Assembly (NCBI GenBank): GCA_013368375.1
Contig: JAACJP010000010.1
Location: forward strand, 620,001 to 684,000
Length of the DNA stretch: 64,000 bases
From: Tricholomella constricta
Taxonomy: Eukaryota > Basidiomycota > Agaricomycetes > Agaricales > Lyophyllaceae
Direction of reading: 5' to 3'
The notes beneath the pieces were generated by a model. It had not been told where the DNA came from. It worked only from the letters and a program-made list of their open reading frames with translations, and did not search any database. A program made the translations under genes and the position numbers. Below, in pieces: positions 57,153-64,000 of this stretch; position 1 is the first letter of the stretch, and each line of letters opens with the position of its first letter.

Positions 57153-57475
57153 GGTTGCTGAGCACGCTCTTCCATATCTTTCAACCAACACCCTTCCAGA
57201 TAGGAAGGCTCAAGAAAAACTCCTATACGCGTCCATCCACAAGCCGTGGTTCACCATTCTGCCCTTGGCTCATAATCGGCGACCTTGCAACTCTTCCACC
57301 AAAGCGCATCATTTTTCTTCAGCACCAACCCCCCATCGAAGCGTACTCACCCAACGCGCAGGCGCTGGGTCCAACCAAGCAACATGGATGTATTCCCCTG
57401 TCGTCCTTCACCTTTCTGGAGGTTTCGGCACATCGCTCAAAGTCCAGAGCCGCAGATTGACGGATGGCCTCAAAT

Positions 57476-58755
57476 CTACGCGTAAGCCGCATTGATCAAG
57501 ACGGGGACGTCCTCCACCACGCCTTTCGAGTACAACATGGGCATCCCTCTTGCAATCGCAGGCAGGAGCGCGTCGTCCGGGTGCTCAATGTTCTGATACC
57601 GTGCAGTGTTCACGATAACCCGACGCAGAGTCTTCGAATGACGTTCTCGCGTCAGCAATTCGTCAATCCGCCCCCAGAGTGTAGGGTCCACGTCGGAATC
57701 AGCCGCGCAGGGCGGGCCAGCGAATGTCAAGAAGACGGTCTCGACACTGTTTACTTCTGGGATGGATTCGAGGGCGTGGCATGCCCACAGCATATTCTGT
57801 GGTAGGCATTTACGTGGCGTGCTCAGACGGACCTTTCGTAGGTTTCTTAACCTACTTAGATCCAAGTAATTATCTGGCGGTCGGTCTGTTGGATGTATCA
57901 CTGTCACTGTCACTGAAAGAAGGAAGAGATAAGAGAATGCAACGGCGTACCTGGTAGTATAACAGCATGGACGATCTCCAGTGATGCTGCAGCAAAATCG
58001 AGGACTGCTTGAAACGCTGTTACGCTGAGTTCATGGACAATTTCACCGTTATGCCGCCGAAGGCGAGATAGTAACAAATACGAAGTGGGGTGGCGTAGAG
58101 TTCTTAGGATTTGCTGGCAAACTTCAGGGGAGAATACCGTCAGTGATTCCAGGTATCCTCGCGTCGCAGGTGGATCGGTGACTCGATGATCAACGGAGGA
58201 GGATAGGATGTCCATGCTGCTGCTGCGGTCGCTCGTATCATGAAGATGGTTATCCGGTATCTGCAGGTCCTTCAATTGCGGACATCTCCTGAGCACAGCC
58301 AGCGGGAACTGGGATATTCTCTTCATCTTGAGCTGTTCCAAAGTCGGCAGGAAGCAGATGCTGAGGATATCCGCTTTCAACTCGTCCATTATCGAGGGCC
58401 ATCTCGTGCAAATGAGAGTAAGGAAGCTCCCGCCTCCCAGTATTTCGAGGCTACGCAGCTTTGGCATCATGCGCAGGACATCTGCGGTCGCCATTTGATT
58501 GCTGGTTCTGACACGGAGGGATCGGACGTGATCTCCAAGGCGCGGATTTGAAGTGAACGCATCACATAAACGCGTGTTGGCAGCTTTGAAACGGATATGT
58601 AGGTCGATTGTTAGGACCTTGAACAGCAATTTTTGCGATACATCGCGGAAGGATGAAGAAACGACGCTGCATGCCTCGAGTGATTGCCAATTTCCAGATA
58701 GCTCGAGGACGATTTTGTCGATAAGTTCCTGAGGTAGCTGAGACGTTCGAGACAT
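57476..58755 (-). CDS. F-box-like protein with leucine-rich region
   Basis: F-box proteins recruit substrates to SCF ubiquitin ligases; mushroom genomes carry many of unknown role. ATG 58755 opens MSRTSQLPQELIDKIVLEL, followed by CSVVSSSFRDVSQKLLFKVL, a typical F-box pattern (LP.E..D.I...L, then C..VS..FR.). Irregular leucine-rich segments follow: PRLGDHVRSLRVRTSN, LRMMPKLRSLEILGGG, VLRRCPQLKDLQIPDN. One intron near 57900-57960 joins VHAVILPG to the last exon with NNYLDL-like start (NYLDLSRLRNLRKVRLS), and the end is VLINAAYA at 57476. About 400 residues. Confidence 0.8.
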
Positions 58756-59297
58756 TTTTGTTCATTCAAACAGCGTTGTAAGGGCTTTATACAGATGGAT
58801 GGTCGGACTGTCTGGTCGTTGACGCACATGTGACCGTGGGATAACATTCGGGCCGGCGAGCCGACTACCCCGTTCTGTGGTCCTGCTCCTTGTCGCCTGA
58901 CTACTGGCATGCATTTGTGCATTTGTATATAACTGTAAAACTTGGAAGAAAAGGAACACGCTAATCCAGCAGTCAGAAAACAAAATTTGAATCCCGTCCG
59001 GCATACGATCATCTCCATGTTGTCCACATTCAGCTCCCACCAAACTACACAGGAAGCGCGCGACCGCCGGGGTGGCCATCATTCGTCGTCTCTCTCTGCC
59101 AACTGAACGAAGCCGCTGAGCTGTCGGAGATCATCAGGCAGTATCATCGTTGGACGGTGCGATGGCCACAGTTCTAGGGCCAGAATGCCTTCTGCCGTTC
59201 TCCCTCTCTCCAATGTCGCAGATGGGATACGATATCCTCCCCTTAATCTCCTGCGGCCGTTGATATATGGCCATCCCCAAACCTCAAACCTCAATCC
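58756..59297. other. Intergenic
   Basis: About 540 bp between the F-box gene start and the 3' end of the next minus-strand gene. A minus-strand open frame (59079-59294) reads YINGRRRLRGGYRIPSATL and could be an uncalled exon or chance. No other element seen. Confidence 0.4.
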
Positions 59298-60920
59298 TCA
59301 ATCCTGATCATGCATATCACCTCTTATGAGCTTATAAATCTCCCAACAAAGGCGCACCCTCTCTGCATCCGGTTTCGGCGCTTCACTCTCCACGAACCCG
59401 TCCAGGACCTCTCCCACCACTAACTGCAGCACTTCCCGTGCCGACGCTGCGTCTGACTGGAGGCACGGCTGTATTATCACCAAAAAGTTGTCCGCACTTC
59501 CAAACGCCATTCGGAGGCTCGGTGCATCGCCCACCGCCCGAAGAAGAAAGCGCAAAGTGAGCTCCACTGGGTCCTTCTCAACAATCCCGACAGTGCTCTT
59601 AGCGCCTTGACGGCATGCAAGGTGGAAACCACTGAGAAGATGTTGGTCGATGGGTTGACTATTGGGACCGCTAAAATATAATCTCAATCAGCAACAAACG
59701 AGGATGTGCGGATGTCGCTGGACGAACCTCGAGGATATGCCCAAGACGCAGTATACGAGTCGAAGGATCGATGCATTTCGGATGCCTTCCCTGCTCTGTG
59801 AGAGAGTTTCGATAAGGACATTCCAGTACTCGCCCTCATAGGCGACACATGAGAGGATCCACGAGAACTTCCACTGGCTGACATCGTCCGGCAAGGAAAC
59901 TATCGTCCGCGGTCGATGTGTAACACCTTCGAAAGGGTTCCTGTCTTCAAATGGATTGCCATCTTCGAAAGGGTTTCTATCTTCGGCATTGATACACACT
60001 TGAAGGAGCAAATGGTAAGCCAACGACGGTTCATCTTGGTTCGAAAGCCTGTCGAAAAGGAACGAGCCTACGGCCTTGGCAGCTTGCGATGACGCCAGGC
60101 TTACGGACGAGAGCTGTAGGAGGAATGTTGCAAAAGGTAGAAGTGGGTCGATATCAGGTGCGTCTTGAAAGCGAAGATAAATTTTCTTAGGAGGACCGCT
60201 GGAGAGTTGAATCAGCGACGATTCTGGGTCAATTATAAAACGACTTACCTTGCATCAGACACAGCCTCTAATAACTGGAACAAGAGCTGATTGATATCCT
60301 CCGCATCCCACATAAAGAGAGCTCTGATCAACTGGTTGACTTCTCGGAAACCAATTTACGAAAGCAATAAACCTAATGCGGCCCTTCTGACAGGAGTACT
60401 ATAGATGCCTGGCCTATAACTAAGTCAACTTCTGCTCCGAGAAATTACTGAACATCAGAATTGACCTGGTCATGTCAAGCAGTTCTTCATACATTTCTTC
60501 ACCATCGTCGGGCTCCCAGAAGACGCGACGCCCATGTGGAAAGAACGGCCTCAGCTTTCCAAGCCGAAGGAGGAGCTGAATATCATCCAAACTACGAAGC
60601 GTCAACTTCCCTAATGCCTTGATCACTTTGCCCGACAGCTCTCCGGGGCCTGGGACGGTACTTGATGAGCTCCCGCTTTCTGTGGACAAGGGGCGAGCAC
60701 CCTGGGGCTGGACTGAGGTGGCTCTGGAAGCCAAAGAGAGAACTGAGCGACGTCTTGTCGTCAATTGACGCGTGATGTATATAGCAGCTTCTCCAAGAGC
60801 AAGAATTGCTCGCCCCGATATCGTGCCCAGTCCGATGGTGGTCACGGAAGACCCACCCTGAGAAGGCGCCGTGAGCGATGAAGAGCTTGAGTACGAGGAG
60901 AATCGCTGCATTTGTTTCAC
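59298..60920 (-). CDS. Helical-repeat-like protein with three NPF motifs, function unknown
   Basis: ATG 60920 opens MKQMQRFSSYSSSSSLTAP. Exons then read ELSGKVIKALGKLTLRSLD, LLRLGKLRPFFP, EEMYEELLDMTRSILMFS; LIRALFMWDAEDINQLLFQ and LLEAVSDA; KKIYLRFQDAPDIDPLLPF; LAYHLLLQVCINAEDR; NPFEDGNPFEDRNPFEG (three NPF motifs in a row); SWILSCVAYEGEYWNVLIET; and finally LTLRFLLRAVGDAPSLRMAF to MHDQD. The many short amphipathic helices suggest an ARM/HEAT-like solenoid, a type common in uncharacterised Agaricomycete proteins. NPF motifs bind EH domains of endocytic adaptors, so a membrane-traffic link is possible but unproven. Four introns. Not recognised by name. Confidence 0.6.
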
Positions 60921-61209
60921 AGCAATCTTGTGGACGACGTGTCTTAAAGGTCGAAGTCCAACCCGGCTTCATGGCAGTGCCTTCTTGTCAAACACCCGAT
61001 TGCGGTGTAGAAGGTCCCTAGAAACCTAGCTCGACAAAAGAAATCATGAGAATTGTCCGCTGTGGAACGGCAGGTGTAAGAGGAGAGTGCTGGTGTCGTG
61101 GATTATGGTGGGAGCAAGGAGAAACACGATCTGACAAACTCTGACAAACGCCGTCAAGGTTGTTCCAAACGACGACGACGAGGTTAAAGATACTGCTAAC
61201 ATCCAGGTA

Positions 61210-63083
61210 ATGGCTGAAGCCCAGGACATTCAAACCGCTACTACATCGATCGTCACGAAGTATGGGAGCTTTGCACTCAAAGATCGGCCTGCTGACCAGC
61301 CTCATCTAGTGCACAGCCGGATAGCAAGACGAGGCGCTATGATCGTCAACTTCGGTACGCATATTTTATGGATCCAAGGTGTTGGTGAACATCTCATTGC
61401 AAGCCACGCAGTCTCTGGGCAGCCACGGGTCAGAGCGCGTTGGAGAACGCGCACATACTAGTCATCTCCGGGTCCGCGACGTCCACCTCGATCCTCAAGA
61501 ACCTTGTCCTCCCTGGCATCGGCAAGTTCACCATCCTCGACCACGAAAAGGTGACTCCCGAGGATGCCGGCAACAATTTCTTCCTTGAGGGGCCCTCCAG
61601 CATTGGCAAACTTCGCGCTGAAGAGGCTGTACGCTTACTGGGGGAGCTAAACGAGAGCGTCACAGGAACAGCAGACACATCGGACGTGGAGGAATTGCTG
61701 GAGAAGAACCCATCCTACTTTACGTCGTTCACGATTGTAATCGCCCACAACCTAGAGCCCAAATTGCTAGACAAGCTCTCGACGTTGTTGTGGTCCGACG
61801 ACTCGCTCCCTCCACTGGTTGCCATCCGATCGGCGGGCTTCCTCGCAGAATTCCTCGTACAATTCCACGAACACACCGGTAGACATCGTACTTTTACGCG
61901 TTTTTGTCTTCTGACACCTGTCCCTAGTCATCGAAAGCCATTCGGAAACTGCTCCCTCGTTGCGAATCGACAAAGCCTTCCCAGCCCTCCTAGATTATTC
62001 GCTTTCATTAGACTTTGCCAGCATGGATCCCACAGACCACACGCACATCCCATACGTCATTATACTCGTCCGTGCGCTCGAGGACTGGAAGAAATATGTA
62101 CGCATGTCACATGCTCATTCTCAATCACGCGAGCTCACCTCCTTCAGCACGACGGCAAGCCGCCACTGACGTACCCAGAGAAGAAAGCCTTCAAGGCAGG
62201 CATTCTCGCCATGAAGGTCAAATACGATGAAGAAAACTTTGACGAGGCCGAGTCACAGGCCTACCGCTGCTGGACTGAAACGAGCGTTCCCTCCGAGATC
62301 GCAGCACTCTTCCAGGACCCCCAACTTGCATCACTTTCGCCTACATCGCCGCCATTCTTCCACCTCCTGTCAACGCTGCAAAAATTCACCCTTGAGCCCC
62401 CACACACACTGCCGTTGACGAGCACTCTGCCTGACATGAAGGCGAGCACGAATCACTACATCCACCTGCAGAAGCTATACAAGGCGCGTGCGGAGGAGGA
62501 GAAGGCGAAATTCAAGTCGCTTCTCACCATCCCGATCGACGATTCCGTGGTCGACTCGTTTGTCAAAAATTCACACGCGCTGAAGGTCCTACGAGGCAGC
62601 AAGTGGGGCGCCCTGGATGCCGATCATACCCTCCTCGGTCAGTTCACCGCCCCCATACATCTCGTGTCTTACTTTCCTGACGTCCATAACAGCGAATGCA
62701 ATCGCCAGCTCTCCCAAACAGACCGCCATTCATATGTCGTTGTCAGCTCTTTCAGCTTTGAATGTCAAGCAACCAACCACTGCTCCCACCGTCGAGGCAC
62801 TTACCGCAGAGGCCCAAGCACTTCTCCCTCCAGGCACCACATTACCTGATGAGTTCTCCGATGCCGTAGGCGAGATGTACGTCCCAGATTCCATACACGC
62901 TGTTCTATAAACTGGCTAACTTCTCCAAGCGCCCGTGCGCCAACGGCTGACCTTCCCAATACCGCAGCGCTGCTCGGCGGGCTTGTGGCACAGGAGGTCA
63001 TCAAGGTCATCACGAAACAGTACGTGCCGATCAACAGCTACTGTACCGTCGATTTAGTGGATACGTGGACTGGGGTCATCTAA
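61210..63083 (+). CDS. ULA1: NEDD8-activating enzyme E1 regulatory subunit (ULA1/NAE1)
   Basis: Forms the E1 heterodimer with UBA3 and adenylates NEDD8/Rub1, needed for cullin activation. ATG 61210 opens MAEAQDIQTATTSIV. A 50-nt intron (GTATGG..CATCTAG) joins it to an exon with KTRRYDRQLR. A second intron joins LWAATGQSALENAHILVI and GSATSTSILKNLVLPGIGKF, the family's opening. Then EDAGNNFFLEG, IGKLRAEEAVRLLGELN, PPLVAIRSAGFLAEFLVQFHEHT, VIESHSE, IPYVIILVRALEDWKKY, PPLTYPEKKAFKAGI, NFDEAESQAYRCW, VKNSHALKVLRGSKWG, and the end ALLGGLVAQEVIKVITKQY with TVDLVDTWTGVI, the conserved terminus. As expected for this subunit, no catalytic cysteine domain is present. Seven or so introns. Confidence 0.93.
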
Positions 63084-63193
63084 AGCGAGGACTCCGGTCT
63101 CGAAGCTTAGACCATTTTATAAACCACTGTAAACCACTTGTCGTTGCTGCGAACTGCTGTGCTGTTATCCTTGCACTCTTTTGTCCCTCCTAT

Positions 63194-63856
63194 CTAAATA
63201 AAGGACGATCTCGAAAAACCCACTTTTTGAAGGTTGAAACGTCGATCGCAACGCTGTAATGTGCCTCTTCTCTTCTCCTTGATAGTTGTACGCATCTCAC
63301 TTGCGACCACTTTCTTCGCCGTGCCACGAGAGTATACCCAGCTGAGCCAGGTTGCGGAAAACAAGCCGATATATGATATATCGCCAATGTCCAAGGTTGT
63401 GAAAGCTAGCCATGTCATTGGAAGGTCTACAGGTTGGCCACGGGCCAACATGCGCGCCCAAAGAAGCAGGCAGAGCGAGATTCTGAGAAAAGAAAGCCAG
63501 GGATATGCTGAGATGCTCGTAGTCCGAGCGCCTGCGTCGTGCGTCGCCAATAAGAGCACCAACGAAGCCTTATCATTGCGAACGGCGAGCGCGGAGAGCG
63601 CCTCGAAGCATTTCACTTCGTCCACAGCCGCGTCGATGCCGACCGTGACATTGTGGTTGAAAACGCGTTCACATTTACTCGCGTAGTAAGGACGCGTGTG
63701 TTCGAGCCAGCGCAACCAGAGGATAACGCGTCGAAAAATGTCACGAAATGGCAGATTGGCTATGGCGCTAGTAGCTAGCCTAAGAAGAAGAAGAGAAAGC
63801 CGGGCATTGAGAATGATGAGGCTACGTTTGTCCGAGTCCGAGTCGTTGACGCACAC
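63194..63856 (-). CDS. Open frame of uncertain reality, hydrophobic protein
   Basis: A 220-codon uninterrupted frame with hydrophobic stretches (SLLLLRLATSAIANL, FLRISLCLLLWARMLA) and a basic end. It lies just downstream of ULA1, convergent, with about 110 bp between stops. It contains no recognised motif, and codon use is not clearly that of the surrounding genes. The gene could continue upstream by splicing toward the window edge. May be an uncharacterised membrane protein or a chance frame. Confidence 0.3.
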   Translation of the reverse strand: MCVNDSDSDKRSLIILNARLSLLLLRLATSAIANLPFRDIFRRVILWLRWLEHTRPYYASKCERVFNHNVTVGIDAAVDEVKCFEALSALAVRNDKASLVLLLATHDAGARTTSISAYPWLSFLRISLCLLLWARMLARGQPVDLPMTWLAFTTLDIGDISYIGLFSATWLSWVYSRGTAKKVVASEMRTTIKEKRRGTLQRCDRRFNLQKVGFSRSSFI

Positions 63857-64000
63857 ACACGCGCCGCAGATTTATTCACACGCTCCTTGCACGCAGGCTT
63901 TGGCTCGGAACCGCGACGATTTTCGCAGTCTGAAATTCCGTACGTCGTCACCCCGCGCACGAGCCAGCCCTTGCTCAGCTACAAGTTGTTTTTCTCGACA

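Noticed and set aside
57112..57495. Plus-strand frames after the Cys-cluster gene
   Set aside because: They overlap the 3' flank of the F-box gene and have no domain or consistent codon use.

Overview
This window is nuclear DNA from a mushroom-forming basidiomycete (Agaricomycetes). Evidence: genes are broken by many introns of about 45-60 nt, and exons are sometimes only 14-15 nt long. Two FunK1 (fungal-specific) kinase genes are present. There is a glucuronoyl esterase with a fungal CBM1 (wood-decay repertoire), a CYP64-like P450, a LysM secreted protein, and nuclear genes for mitochondrial proteins (HSP60, the Ind1/NUBPL P-loop ATPase). The tRNA genes carry introns after position 37. All assignments come from reading translated exons by eye; intron borders are inferred from GT/GC..AG signals and frame continuity.

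Layout. 1-3.4 kb: 3' two-thirds or more of an OPT-family oligopeptide transporter gene, minus strand, running off the left edge. 3.4-6.4 kb: no gene resolved. 6.4-11.3 kb: head-to-head pair of membrane transporters (ArsB/NhaD-type permease, minus; CorA-type divalent cation channel, plus). 12.3-14.1 kb: two tandem BRI3-like small membrane protein genes. 14.8-15.4 kb: TMEM97/EXPERA-family ER protein. 15.6-21.2 kb: SUV39/Clr4-type H3K9 methyltransferase with a fourfold exon-intron tandem repeat. 21.3-22.4 kb: UBE2E-type ubiquitin-conjugating enzyme with a long acidic tail. 22.7-25.7 kb: a disordered protein and mitochondrial HSP60, divergent. 27.1-45.0 kb: two copies of a 3.6-kb segment (FunK1 kinase plus glucuronoyl esterase) about 14 kb apart, enclosing four valine tRNA genes (all three anticodons), Ind1/NUBPL, a GTPBP1-N-like protein and a P450. 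45.3-50.7 kb: a dimeric alpha/beta-barrel protein divergent from the ribosome biogenesis factor UTP22/Nrap. 51.4-52.2 kb: LysM protein. 53.2-54.3 kb: putative mitochondrial protein. 54.7-55.3 kb: a 578-bp block with no CpG at all. 55.8-63.1 kb: Cys-cluster/coiled-coil protein, F-box protein, helical-repeat protein with NPF motifs, and the NEDD8-activating enzyme regulatory subunit ULA1. 63.2-63.9 kb: a weak ORF.

The genes are mostly unrelated housekeeping and accessory functions, not a single pathway. Features that stand out are the reciprocal decay of the duplicated kinase-esterase segment, the symmetric 177-nt exon repeated inside the histone methyltransferase gene, the CpG-depleted SET-domain exons with a GC-AG intron and 15-nt exon in the catalytic motif, the isoacceptor-complete valine tRNA cluster, and the CpG-free block.
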